Shown here one piece after another: positions 26,726 through 35,893 of a stretch of 64,000 nucleotides of DNA. Numbering within the stretch: the first letter of the stretch is position 1; each line of letters opens with the position of its first letter. Under the pieces are notes generated by a model. That model saw nothing but the letters and a program-made list of their open reading frames with translations. It was not told where the DNA came from and did not search any database. The stretch is from Pseudobacteriovorax antillogorgiicola. GTDB lineage: Bacteria > Bdellovibrionota_B > Oligoflexia > Oligoflexales > Oligoflexaceae. Where the stretch lies: positions 1 through 64,000 of the forward strand of contig NZ_FWZT01000020.1 of the NCBI RefSeq assembly GCF_900177345.1, read 5' to 3'. Position numbers and translations under genes: made by a program.

Positions 26726-28006
26726 ATGGAAACGGGTGGGCGAGGGGCAAGCCTATGCCGGCAGCTGTCGAAAAAGATCCCCAGAGACTCATTGGTAATC
26801 TATCGGATCTTTTTCGGACTCATGATGGTTTTTGCCGTGGCTCGACAGTTTTACTATGGCTGGATTGACCAGTTCTACCTCAGCCCCACTTTCCATTTCT
26901 TTTACGAAGGATTCTCTTGGGTTAGGGCATTACCAAGCCCTTGGATGGAGTGCCTTTTTCTCATCGTTGGAATTTCGGCCTTAGGGATCGCCCTGGGCTG
27001 GTTTCACCGCTGGTTTTGTTTGCTATTCTTCTGCTCGTTTACCTACATTGAGTTGATCGATAAGACCACCTATCTTAATCATTACTATCTGGTGAGCCTC
27101 CTGGCTGTGATCCTAGCACTCATGCCCATCGGTTCTGGTCGAGGCTCTCAAATAAACCAAGCTTGGCTGTGGCTCCTTCGCTTTCAGGTGGGGCTGGTGT
27201 ACTTCTTTGCCGGAGTTGCCAAGCTTGGATACGATTGGCTGGTGCTGGCTCAGCCCCTCAAAATCTGGCTAGCTGCCAATCAGGACTTCCCACTCATCGG
27301 GCCATTTTTCGCTTATGAAGAAACCGCCTACTTAGCAAGCTGGAGTGGTGCCCTGTTTGATCTCACCGTTCCGTTCCTCCTTTGTTTTAGGAAAACTAGA
27401 GTTCCCGCTTTTCTTGCCGTTGTGGTTTTTCATGGTTTGACGGCGAAACTCTTCAACCTAGGAATGTTTCCTTGGCTGATGATTGGCAATGCATCCCTAT
27501 TCTTTCCCTCTGATTGGCCCAAGAGACTTGGGATTACATTGCGCTTCAAGGGATCATCCCAAATTCGGGATTTTCCCAAAGCCTTAATCTTACCGATCGC
27601 ATTGTACCTATTGGTGCAGATTTTGTTGCCGTTTCGTCATCACCTCTATGGGGGCAACCTTCTGTGGCACGAGCAGGGGTTTCGCTTTAGCTGGAAAGTG
27701 ATGCTAATTGAGAAAGCTGGAGTGGTGCGATTTATCGGAGAAGATGCCGATGGCCAGCAGAGTTTGTACTACCCTCATGATTATCTTAGCCCGGTTCAAG
27801 TAAAGACCATGAGCACGCAGGCGGATATGATAGTTCAGTTCGCTCATTTTCTGGGGCAAAGACAGCCTAATCTTGTAGCAGTCTATGCCGAATCGTTTGT
27901 TGCTCTGAATGGTCGTCGAAGCCACCCCTACATGAATTCTGAAGTTAACTTACTCCTGGTATCTTCACTTCATGCTGGGGATCATGTGCTACCGTTTCCC
28001 GAATAG
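26726..28006 (+). CDS. HTTM-domain membrane protein
   Basis: 426 residues. The N-terminal 280 are an HTTM domain (membrane domain related to vitamin K-dependent gamma-carboxylase): LVIYRIFFGLMMVFAVARQFYYG, TYLNHYYLVSLLA and FQVGLVYFFAGVAKL are characteristic. The C-terminal part has a soluble region with YPHDYLSPVQ. In published genomes this protein often ends imelysin/di-haem operons; its chemistry is unknown, though an epoxidase/carboxylase-like reaction has been proposed for relatives. GGAG lies about eleven bases before the ATG, partly within the previous gene. Confidence 0.88.
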   Translation: METGGRGASLCRQLSKKIPRDSLVIYRIFFGLMMVFAVARQFYYGWIDQFYLSPTFHFFYEGFSWVRALPSPWMECLFLIVGISALGIALGWFHRWFCLLFFCSFTYIELIDKTTYLNHYYLVSLLAVILALMPIGSGRGSQINQAWLWLLRFQVGLVYFFAGVAKLGYDWLVLAQPLKIWLAANQDFPLIGPFFAYEETAYLASWSGALFDLTVPFLLCFRKTRVPAFLAVVVFHGLTAKLFNLGMFPWLMIGNASLFFPSDWPKRLGITLRFKGSSQIRDFPKALILPIALYLLVQILLPFRHHLYGGNLLWHEQGFRFSWKVMLIEKAGVVRFIGEDADGQQSLYYPHDYLSPVQVKTMSTQADMIVQFAHFLGQRQPNLVAVYAESFVALNGRRSHPYMNSEVNLLLVSSLHAGDHVLPFPE

Positions 28007-28107
28007 GCCTAGTAGACCGCAGTTGGTGTCACCTAACTTTTTTACTATACTAGCTAAATAAGTACCTATATGGTGTAGGCCTTGCAATCCACAAGGAAGA
28101 GGTAAAC

Positions 28108-29310
28108 GTGGTCTGGTTAAAACAAAAGCCCTCCCAGAATCTTCGAACTCGTTTCGAAGAGCGCTTCTCAGACATTGATTTGGACGGATTTACAAAAGAA
28201 TTACAAAAGCTCGAAGACAAGATTCGCGCTGATTTTGGGGCAGATGATCGCAAGCACTTGAAGAAAATCATCCGCTGGGGTCGGCTTTCATCATTCGCAG
28301 GCTACGCAACAGGAATGCTCATTCCCAACCCGGTTTCTGCTTATCTTATCAGTCAAGGAAAGTTCACTCGTTGGACAACCATAGCTCATCACGTCTTGCA
28401 TAAAGCCTACGACAAAAGTGAAGATATAGGGCCTCACAATAGTAAAACCTTTGCCAAAGGCTGGCGACGCTTCTTTGATTGGTTAGACTGGATTGATCCA
28501 GCCGCTTGGGAGAAGGAGCATAACGTTCTTCATCACTACCGTCTTGGCGAGCGATTCGATCCTGACGTGTTCGAAGACAACGTTCTGCCTGCACGGATGA
28601 TCAAAGCTCCTCGTTGGCTGAAGGTGTCGATATTGTCGATTATTGCATCCCAGTGGAAATGGTCCTACTATGCACCATCAACTATCAAGCAGCTTTTTAG
28701 CCCGAAGAAAAAAGATGGTGCCGATTCGTACTTCGATCGCTTGCAGTTTGGTGATCGAACCTTCTGGCCATGGACAAAAGAAGGTTGGGCGCTGATGCGG
28801 CTGTCCTATATTCCCTATGTAGTCATCAACTTTGGTTTGGTTCCGGCTGGGTTTTTGGTGTTTGGAATACCCGCGGCGGTCAACATTTTCTTAACTCTAG
28901 TTATGGCTGAGATCATCACCAACTTACATACCTTTGCCACAATTGTGCCGAATCATACAGGCAGCGATCTCTATCGCTTCGAAGGAGCCCCGAAGGATCG
29001 GCAGGAGTTTTTCATCCGCCAAATCGTAGGATCAGTCAACTATAAGTGCGGTGGTGACCTGAACGATTTTCTTCATGGTTGGCTGAACTATCAAATTGAA
29101 CATCACGTCTGGCCCGATATGACCTTACTTCAATATCAAAAGGCGCAGCCGGAGCTGAAAGCGCTCTGTGAGAAATATGGTGTTCCTTATATTCAAGAAT
29201 CGGTTTGGACAAGGTTGAAGAAACTCATCTCCATCTTTACCGGTGAAGAATCGATGATGGCTATGGAAGGAAAGCAGGTTCGCACGGCCCCCATGGGGAC
29301 CGCATCGTAA
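28108..29310 (+). CDS. membrane fatty acid desaturase
   Basis: 400 residues with the three histidine boxes of membrane di-iron desaturases: HHVLH (His94-98), HNVLHH (His138-143) and QIEHH (His332-333). Membrane segments lie between boxes two and three. It introduces double bonds in acyl chains, the third box QxxHH being of the type found in front-end desaturases though no cytochrome b5 domain is present. Start is GTG 28108 with GGAAGAGG upstream. It is separate from the HTTM operon, about 100 bases downstream, with its own promoter-like A+T-rich stretch near 28030-28075. Confidence 0.92.
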   Translation: MVWLKQKPSQNLRTRFEERFSDIDLDGFTKELQKLEDKIRADFGADDRKHLKKIIRWGRLSSFAGYATGMLIPNPVSAYLISQGKFTRWTTIAHHVLHKAYDKSEDIGPHNSKTFAKGWRRFFDWLDWIDPAAWEKEHNVLHHYRLGERFDPDVFEDNVLPARMIKAPRWLKVSILSIIASQWKWSYYAPSTIKQLFSPKKKDGADSYFDRLQFGDRTFWPWTKEGWALMRLSYIPYVVINFGLVPAGFLVFGIPAAVNIFLTLVMAEIITNLHTFATIVPNHTGSDLYRFEGAPKDRQEFFIRQIVGSVNYKCGGDLNDFLHGWLNYQIEHHVWPDMTLLQYQKAQPELKALCEKYGVPYIQESVWTRLKKLISIFTGEESMMAMEGKQVRTAPMGTAS

Positions 29311-29329
29311 GAAAGCCTAAACCCTGGGC

Positions 29330-30448
29330 CTAAGACTCCCGCCAGCTTAAGGTCGAGTAGGTCCAGGATAGGATGGGGTCGTTGTACACATAGTCAACTG
29401 CGGCACAGGCTCCATCGTAGCGAATGTAGCCAGAGAACCGTTCATCTCCTAGCACAATCAGGCAGGGCGTTAGGACTTGCTTGTCGAAGGAAATGGTCAA
29501 TGGATCGTCTTGAGCCTCGCTCCATTGCAGTTCTGCCTTGCTTTCAATGAGTTTAACGCCATTGAGTTCTTCCATGAGCAATCCCTGCCGATTAACGTAT
29601 CGGCAGTAGTTTTTTCCCATCTGATACTCTCCCATGAAAGCTTGCTGGGCCATCTCAACGAGACACAGGTAGCGATCTTCCTGGGGGGCAATTTTCATTG
29701 CAAAAGCTGCATCGCCGAGGGGGATAGGTCTAATCTTGCCTTTGCTTGGTCCTTCTGGCTCTTCAGGGTCAGGGGTAGGATTTGGGTCGGGATTCGGGTC
29801 CGGGTCCGGGTTCGGGTTCGGGTTCGGGTTCGGGTTTTCGTCGCTATCCTTATAGAGGGTGATCACAAAACCATTCACCAGTATCGGCGTTGCTGCTCCT
29901 GTGATAATCTCAAAGGCTGGGGCATCTCTGCCATTGCTTGAGAAAAATATTTGATCCAACTTCAGTGGGCCAGTGGGCACGGTTTCCTTGATCTGGGTAT
30001 CGAGGACTTTCTTGCGATTCGGTCCGTTTTTTTGATAGATGCTGAGGGTTTGGTTCAGCTGAGCCTTTTCGTCGAAAAAGGCAAAGCGAATATCATACTC
30101 CCCCTGGGGGAGCCCGACGAAGCTCATGCTCAGTTTGGTGCAGGCGCAGAGGGCATCTAAGGTGAGGTTATGGAAAAAAACATCCAGATCACCATTGCGT
30201 TCGACATAATTGAAACCGCAAGGGCTATCAAGCCTGACAGTAAGAGCTTGGAAGTTAAAGGCCTCGTCAAATGTGCGAGAGTCTTTGGTGATCACTCGTT
30301 CGTCACCTTGCCAGGCATACCAAAACATCTGGGTTTCCGTTTCTTGAGTCCCAAAATCAACCTCAAGTCTAACATCGGGGATCAAGTCTCCATAAGCTGC
30401 GGTTGGCAAGCTTATGGCAAGTGGCAGTAGTAGGCCAAATAGATTCAT
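29330..30448 (-). CDS. secreted protein with Asn-Pro/Asp-Pro linker
   Basis: 372 residues with signal peptide MNLFGLLLPLAISLPTAAYG. Two beta-rich domains (about 20-205 and 245-372) flank a linker of NP/DP dipeptides ending in Pro/Glu. The N-terminal domain begins with DVRLEVDFG and resembles a beta-sandwich with several Cys (CGFN, LCACTKL), suggesting disulfides; I do not recognise either domain. The linker DNA is a hexamer repeat that could expand or contract without a frameshift. It is convergent with the desaturase. Confidence 0.75.
   Translation of the reverse strand: MNLFGLLLPLAISLPTAAYGDLIPDVRLEVDFGTQETETQMFWYAWQGDERVITKDSRTFDEAFNFQALTVRLDSPCGFNYVERNGDLDVFFHNLTLDALCACTKLSMSFVGLPQGEYDIRFAFFDEKAQLNQTLSIYQKNGPNRKKVLDTQIKETVPTGPLKLDQIFFSSNGRDAPAFEIITGAATPILVNGFVITLYKDSDENPNPNPNPNPDPDPNPDPNPTPDPEEPEGPSKGKIRPIPLGDAAFAMKIAPQEDRYLCLVEMAQQAFMGEYQMGKNYCRYVNRQGLLMEELNGVKLIESKAELQWSEAQDDPLTISFDKQVLTPCLIVLGDERFSGYIRYDGACAAVDYVYNDPILSWTYSTLSWRES
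29781..29836. repeat. G-rich hexamer repeat (GGGTTC/GGGTCC/GGGTCG)
   Basis: On the plus strand the sequence runs through nine or so imperfect GGGTNN hexamers, with several perfect GGGTTC units in a row. It encodes the NP/DP linker of the minus-strand gene. GGG tracts separated by three bases meet the canonical G-quadruplex pattern on the plus strand, which is the template strand for that gene. Confidence 0.85.
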
Positions 30449-30735
30449 TTAAAGTTCTCCTTCATCGTTCCTAGTGAGTCCCAAACCTATCTGAAATAAA
30501 AAGCGAACGCCGCAAAAACCTTGTGTGAAAGGTTTAGACTTACTCAAGGTGTTCCCGTCATTGAACGAGCTTCGTTGAATGAAAGTGACAAGGAAGGCAG
30601 TTTTGAAGAGGCTGCTCGCTCTGATCCAGAGCTTGCATTAGAACGATAGCATGTTAATGTTTCTGTAGCCGGTGTCATAGCTGCCTATTCTACCGGCTCG
30701 AAGCAATCTAAATGCCTGTTGAGAGGAGATTTACC

Positions 30736-31308
30736 ATGACGGTTATGCAAAATGTTCCAGAAGTTGTTTTCAAAACCCGAGTTCGTGACGAATCCGTAGA
30801 TGGACCCAATCCGTTTCGTTGGCAAGATCGTACTACGTCCGACATCTTCAAGGGTAAGAAAGTAGTTCTGTTCTCTCTCCCGGGGGCATTCACACCGACT
30901 TGCTCTTCCAATCACCTGCCACGCTATGAAGAGCTATTCGAAGATTTTAAGAAACAGGGTGTGGATGAGATCGTCTGCCTTTCGGTGAATGATGCCTTTG
31001 TCATGTTCCAGTGGGGCAAACAAATCGGCGCTAAAAATGTGTTTCTCCTGCCAGACGGCAATGGCGAATTCACAAGAAAAATGGGAATGCTAGTCAACAA
31101 GGATAATCTTGGCTTCGGCCTTCGCTCCTGGCGCTATTCCATGCTAGTAGACGACTGCAAGATTGAGAAGGTTTTTGTTGAACCAGGGTTCTGTGATAAT
31201 GCCGGTGACGACCCGTTCGAGGTGTCTGATGCCGATACCATGCTCGCTTATCTAAAAGGCGAGAAGCCGCAGGGTGTTTCCAAGCCTGTGAAGGATTTTC
31301 TTGGCTAA
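30736..31308 (+). CDS. peroxiredoxin, Prx5 type
   Basis: 190 residues; reduces peroxides using a thiol. The peroxidatic Cys56 sits in [14 protein letters not shown], and [15 protein letters not shown] fits the Prx5 pattern. An additional Cys in VDDCKIEK and one in PGFCDNAG could act in resolution. An in-frame ATG 24 bases upstream exists, but ATG 30736 follows GAGGAG by seven bases and is preferred. It overlaps the convergent kinase gene by four bases. Confidence 0.93.
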   Translation: MTVMQNVPEVVFKTRVRDESVDGPNPFRWQDRTTSDIFKGKKVVLFSLPGAFTPTCSSNHLPRYEELFEDFKKQGVDEIVCLSVNDAFVMFQWGKQIGAKNVFLLPDGNGEFTRKMGMLVNKDNLGFGLRSWRYSMLVDDCKIEKVFVEPGFCDNAGDDPFEVSDADTMLAYLKGEKPQGVSKPVKDFLG

Positions 31309-33044
31309 GATGTCGGTAATTCCACTTGAAAACAGGTGGACTGATTTTTTCGATACCAGCTTAGTCGACCCTGGTGTTGGTTGACAATCGCCATAGCAAG
31401 GCTCAGATTTAACCCTGAGCCTTTGCCAACATCCTTGGTCGTGAAAAAAGGCTCTGCAATTCTGTCACTCACGTCCTTACTAAACCCAACCCCATTATCG
31501 CAAATACTCAGTCTCATGATCCCATCAGCTGCGGTGCAAGTGATCGATATCTGAGGTTCAAAAGTTTTTTCTACCGCATCGATGGCGTTGTTTAGTAGGA
31601 TAAAGGTCACCTGTGAGAGTAGGTGCGATGGGCAGCGAGTCCGTACCTTCAAGTTAATATCGGTTTTTACCTGGATTGACATTTGTAGAATGCGACTTTG
31701 ACAAAGAAGAATGGCATTCTCGATGGCGGCGGCTGAGGGAATCGAGTCGCCATCTTCAAAGGTATTGCCAGCTGCCATTTGGAGAAAGCTTTCAGTCACA
31801 AAGTGAATCCTGTCCGTCGAGCCTTGGATGCGTTTAATTATTTTTTCAAATTGCGGGCGGTCGCTTTCATCGACATTGATGCGGTTCAAGTTCCGCGTAT
31901 AGCCTGAGATAATCGCCAACGGATTGTTGATCTCATGGGCAATGCCACCAGCCATGTGAGCGAGTGCTTGGAGTTTCTCCTCGTAAGACTGGTGGTTGAG
32001 CTTGATTCCCAAAGTGCTCGAACTTCTGCCCCGATTTCGCAAGATGATGCGATGGATTGCGAAATACAAAGAAATAAGTAGGAAGATTAGCGAGGTCCAG
32101 CAGACCAGATCAAGGTGACACTCTTGCCCTTCTTTGAGTCCCAAAGAGATACTGGCAAGCAATAGCAAGTAGGAAAACTGATAGAGGGATTCGTTGGCAT
32201 TGATCTGTTCCCGATGCACGATCATGTTGACGACTGTGTAAACGATGATTAGTGCAACGAATGCGCGATAGACGGGGATAAAAGCCTGGAGCTGGACCAA
32301 GCCCAAGCTGCTTGTGACAGTGGCGATGGCGAAAAATACTGCTGCTGCGTTGCGGCTGAATAACGTCCACGGACGGCGATAGGATAGCTCCAAGCCAAAC
32401 ATGGCAAGTTGCAGTGGCAAAGCAAAAAGGGCTAAAAGCTTTAAATTGAGCCAAAAATCAATGTTGTCAATGAGTAAGTAGCGACTTTCGATCGCGCTAC
32501 TAAAGTAGATTGACAAGGGGATGGCGAGAAACGAAAACATCAAGGCTGCTCTGCGCTTGGTAATGAGATAAAGCGTTAGAGCCATAAACCCAGATAGCAC
32601 GAAGAGAAAGGTTAGGGCAATATGTATACCGTCATCACGGAGCAGTTTTTGTAAAGATCCTGCGAAGGAATCGATCCTTAAATCGAATGGCACTTGCTGC
32701 GGGTTGGGAGCATTTAAAATCTCCAGTTTGATCTCACCATCTGAATGTGTTGCTGGAAGACGCACCATGTACCACTTTACACGTCCCTTTCCTTCCAAAG
32801 AGTGATGTTCGTGTATTACAATATCATTCCAATACACTTTGAACTGATGGTGGCGGCTTCGAAAGAAGAAGACTTCGTCATCGGCCTTCAAGGATAGTTT
32901 TTGGCTCAATGTATACTGAGAGGAGCTTTCTCCAAAGGCTAGCAACCACGATGTATCAGGCTGAACCTGTGGTGGCTTGGGAGCCAAGAGCCACAGGGCA
33001 AGCAAAATTACGGGTAATAGCAATAGAGGAAACACTCGCTTCAT
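31305..33044 (-). CDS. membrane sensor histidine kinase
   Basis: 579 residues: signal/anchor helix, extracytoplasmic beta-rich sensing domain (about 25-135), around seven membrane segments (to about 335), then HisKA with [14 protein letters not shown] (His370) and an ATPase domain with [32 protein letters not shown]. No receiver. Layout resembles 7TM-DISM kinases, like the one at 6017-8677, but with a classic HisKA core. No regulator gene is adjacent. Confidence 0.9.
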   Translation of the reverse strand: MKRVFPLLLLPVILLALWLLAPKPPQVQPDTSWLLAFGESSSQYTLSQKLSLKADDEVFFFRSRHHQFKVYWNDIVIHEHHSLEGKGRVKWYMVRLPATHSDGEIKLEILNAPNPQQVPFDLRIDSFAGSLQKLLRDDGIHIALTFLFVLSGFMALTLYLITKRRAALMFSFLAIPLSIYFSSAIESRYLLIDNIDFWLNLKLLALFALPLQLAMFGLELSYRRPWTLFSRNAAAVFFAIATVTSSLGLVQLQAFIPVYRAFVALIIVYTVVNMIVHREQINANESLYQFSYLLLLASISLGLKEGQECHLDLVCWTSLIFLLISLYFAIHRIILRNRGRSSSTLGIKLNHQSYEEKLQALAHMAGGIAHEINNPLAIISGYTRNLNRINVDESDRPQFEKIIKRIQGSTDRIHFVTESFLQMAAGNTFEDGDSIPSAAAIENAILLCQSRILQMSIQVKTDINLKVRTRCPSHLLSQVTFILLNNAIDAVEKTFEPQISITCTAADGIMRLSICDNGVGFSKDVSDRIAEPFFTTKDVGKGSGLNLSLAMAIVNQHQGRLSWYRKNQSTCFQVELPTS

Positions 33045-33430
33045 AGTTCTTCAACAATCAGAATGGTTAACTCGAATACTATTCCAGTCGGAACATACAT
33101 AGTAATTTTCACTAGGCTGTGAATAAATGATGAATTGCCTGTTATTTCAGCAACTTTGCAGCCTCAGTTTTCTTGTAATTCTTATTGGGCGTTTGTCTAG
33201 GGTGTCGTTATTTCTTCAAAGATTTCAAAGGACTAGCTGAAATAAATTAACGCATCTGTGATACCAAAGTCGCCCGTGAGTGCTTTCGTCAGAGACTTCT
33301 TTGAGGCGGGTAAAGGGCGGGAAGGCAGATCGTGAAGCTCCTGTAATGATTGTATAAGGTGCTGGTAATCGCCGGCAAGATTGATTAGAATCATCGTAAA
33401 GTTGATCTGTCGCTCAAGTTGAGGTGTTTC
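33045..33430. other. intergenic region before TRAP operon
   Basis: 386 bases between the divergent kinase and TatT genes. It holds the promoters of both, but I see no clear consensus elements, repeats or protein-like frames. Confidence 0.3.
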
Positions 33431-34390
33431 ATGTTGAGACTTGTCCTACTTTGTTTCGTGTTCGCTAGCCTGTTGTCTGGATGTAGTATCCAACGCCTGG
33501 CTATAGGCCAACTAGCTCCCGCCCTGAGTTCTGCCTCACCTAAACTTCAAGAAGAAAAAAATTGGGATCTTTTTAAAACTGCCACACCGGGTTCCTTGCA
33601 GCTCGCTGAGATTTTACTGGTCAGTGATCCAGGCAATGAAGATCTTCTGGCTTTATTGACAAAGGGCTATGCTGCTTACGGTTACGTGGTGAATGATACA
33701 GAATATCTTCACGAGCGACTGGCAGATGTGGATGAGGTGCAGCACAAAAGCCGGGCCTTATTTAACCTGGCAAAGGGTCTTGAGTATGGCTTCGCCTATC
33801 TGGAAGAACAAGGTGTGTCCTATCTCGCCATGCTGGAAGAAGGTAAGAAAGGTCGGTCTTTAGACTATTTAAACAGCAAGCTCGATAAAGGCGATGGGCT
33901 CGACCTAGAAACGACTTTTTTTACCGGAACAGCTTGGCTCCTCCTGGCGAACCTTCGCAAAGACAATATGATCTTGGTATCTCAAATCAGTTCTGCCTTT
34001 CAGTTGATTGAATGGGTTTGTACCAATAAGCCAAACTACCAAAACGGCTTGTGTTCCGCCATGACAGGAGTGTTTCACCTAGCGAGGCCAAAAACCTTAG
34101 GCGGAAAGCCAGAGCTGGCTGTCAAGCTGATGCAGGAGGCTATGAAAAAACATCCAGATAACTTGCTGATTCCTGTAGTTTATATGGAGTGGTATCTTAT
34201 TCCATTTGAAAAGCAAGATGAATTTCAGGCTATCAAGAGAAAGCTTGCTCCGAAGTTCAAAGATCGGGCGAAGCAGCATTTTATACCTGGTGAAACACTT
34301 CAATCAAAGTCCAGCATGTTAAACTTATTCAATGCAATGGCTGAAAAGCGATTTCAAGCAATCATTCGAAATGAAGGTGAACTTTTTTAA
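33431..34390 (+). CDS. TRAP transporter-associated TPR lipoprotein TatT
   Basis: 319 residues, lipobox LLSGC (Cys18). The body matches the TatT family defined by Treponema pallidum Tp0956: IQRLAIGQLAPALSS at the front and helical TPR-like repeats with LLALLTKGYAAYGY and NFAKGLEYG-like NLAKGLEYG. TatT trimers dock with the binding protein of the associated TRAP transporter and may shuttle hydrophobic ligands. ATG 33431 follows GAGG by six bases; the upstream TTG is less likely. First gene of a four-gene operon. Confidence 0.88.
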   Translation: MLRLVLLCFVFASLLSGCSIQRLAIGQLAPALSSASPKLQEEKNWDLFKTATPGSLQLAEILLVSDPGNEDLLALLTKGYAAYGYVVNDTEYLHERLADVDEVQHKSRALFNLAKGLEYGFAYLEEQGVSYLAMLEEGKKGRSLDYLNSKLDKGDGLDLETTFFTGTAWLLLANLRKDNMILVSQISSAFQLIEWVCTNKPNYQNGLCSAMTGVFHLARPKTLGGKPELAVKLMQEAMKKHPDNLLIPVVYMEWYLIPFEKQDEFQAIKRKLAPKFKDRAKQHFIPGETLQSKSSMLNLFNAMAEKRFQAIIRNEGELF

Positions 34391-34402
34391 GGGTTTGGAT
34401 CA

Positions 34403-35371
34403 ATGAAACTGTCTACTATTACGATGCTCTCACTATTACTCTCGGCGACTTTGCAAGCGAAGACTTTCAAAGTTGGAACCATGATTCCAGAGGGAACAAA
34501 CTATGCAAATCTTCTCGAAGAAATGGGCAAGGAGATCAAAAAAGCCACCAACAAACGAGTGAAGTTCAAGTTTGTTTGGGGCGGTGTTGCTGGGGATGAG
34601 CCGGATGTCTTGCGAAAGATTCGGGTTGGTCAGTACCATGCTGGAGTATTTACAGCTAAAACCATGGCTGATGTTTACAGCGATGTGCGCGTTATGGAGA
34701 TTCCCTTTAGCTTCAAAGACCGCGCGCACTCACAGAAAGTTTTGTCTGAATTCCGTGACGATTTTGAAAAAGGACTGGCAAAAAACGGCTTCGAGAGCCT
34801 CGGTATCTATGAGACCGGCGAAATATATATTGTGACTAAAAATAAAGTGGACAGTATGGATGGCCTCAAAGGCCAAAAGCTCTGGCTTTACCAGGGGGAT
34901 AAGCTTGCCGAGGCCTTTTCAAAGTCTCTCAATCTCGTCGCTGTGCCCGTTGCTTTGCCTGACGTCCTATCATCCTTGTCGACGGGTATGATCGATGCAT
35001 CTTATGCCCCAGCCCTTGGAATCGTGGCCCTTCAGTGGCATTCAAAAGTTTCCTATATTGTCGAACCACCCTTTTCCTATCACTTCCAGGGATTCCTTCT
35101 GCGAGGCAAAGATTGGCGCAAGATTCGCATCGATGACCAGAAAGCAATCAAGAAAATCACAGCTGAGTATCAAAAGAAAATCAGCGACTCCAACTACCAG
35201 GATGGTTTGACGTCTTTTGAAGCGATTAAAAAGCAGGGTGTAAAAGTCATCCAGTGGCCTAAGAAAGATATTGCTGGCTTAAACAAGGTTCGATCTGAAG
35301 TTTTAAAAAGCCTAGTGGACAAAAAGGCTTTGTCTCAGGATATTGTCAACAAATTCAATACAAAGCTCTAG
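34403..35371 (+). CDS. TRAP transporter solute-binding protein (DctP family, TatP-like)
   Basis: 322 residues with signal peptide ending near LQA. DctP-type fold: FKVGTMIPEGTNYANLLEEMGKEI, the long-helix region, and FKFVWGGVAGDEPDVLRKIRVGQYHAG, with the conserved Arg near GQKLWLYQ. It partners the TatT lipoprotein and the DctQM channel encoded on either side. Ligand unknown; Tp0957-like relatives are thought to bind hydrophobic molecules. Confidence 0.92.
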   Translation: MKLSTITMLSLLLSATLQAKTFKVGTMIPEGTNYANLLEEMGKEIKKATNKRVKFKFVWGGVAGDEPDVLRKIRVGQYHAGVFTAKTMADVYSDVRVMEIPFSFKDRAHSQKVLSEFRDDFEKGLAKNGFESLGIYETGEIYIVTKNKVDSMDGLKGQKLWLYQGDKLAEAFSKSLNLVAVPVALPDVLSSLSTGMIDASYAPALGIVALQWHSKVSYIVEPPFSYHFQGFLLRGKDWRKIRIDDQKAIKKITAEYQKKISDSNYQDGLTSFEAIKKQGVKVIQWPKKDIAGLNKVRSEVLKSLVDKKALSQDIVNKFNTKL

Positions 35372-35374
35372 ACC

Positions 35375-35884
35375 ATGAGAAAAATCGTCTCCGTGATGGG
35401 TACCATCGACGAGGGCCTTGATCGCTTTTGCACCATCGCATTGATGGTTGCGCTGGGGATCATGATTGGGGCCACACTACTCAATATCGTCCTTCGATGG
35501 TTCAATACCACTCTACTTTGGGTTGAACCCATGACCAGGCAACTGGTATTTATCGCTGCCTTTCTCGGTGGTGCTGTGGCGACCGGCTCACGTAGCCACA
35601 TTGCGATCGATCTTGTGGGTCGTCTGCTAGACACTTTTGGCCTCCAGAGTATCAAGGCCGTAATCGATCGTCTGATTCTAAGCTTTTGTTTGCTCGCCGT
35701 TGTATGGACTGCATATGCAGGCTACCAGCTTGTTCTAGTGGAGTGGGAATTTGGTAAGATAGAATTTCTTGGTATCCATAGTAGTGTCTTCATTGCTGTC
35801 GTGCCAGTCGGGCTTTTGGTGATCGCCTACCGATTCTTCTATCTACTTGTCGCTAGTTTCTTTTCAACAGACGAAGCGGGCTAA
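35375..35884 (+). CDS. TRAP transporter small permease (DctQ)
   Basis: 169 residues with four membrane segments, the DctQ topology. VLRWFNTTLLWVEPMTRQLVFIAAFLGGAVATGSRSHIAID is close to the family consensus with its WxEE-like region. Starts three bases after the binding-protein stop, with little ribosome site, so translation is probably coupled. Confidence 0.92.
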   Translation: MRKIVSVMGTIDEGLDRFCTIALMVALGIMIGATLLNIVLRWFNTTLLWVEPMTRQLVFIAAFLGGAVATGSRSHIAIDLVGRLLDTFGLQSIKAVIDRLILSFCLLAVVWTAYAGYQLVLVEWEFGKIEFLGIHSSVFIAVVPVGLLVIAYRFFYLLVASFFSTDEAG

Positions 35885-35893
35885 GGAGGCACA

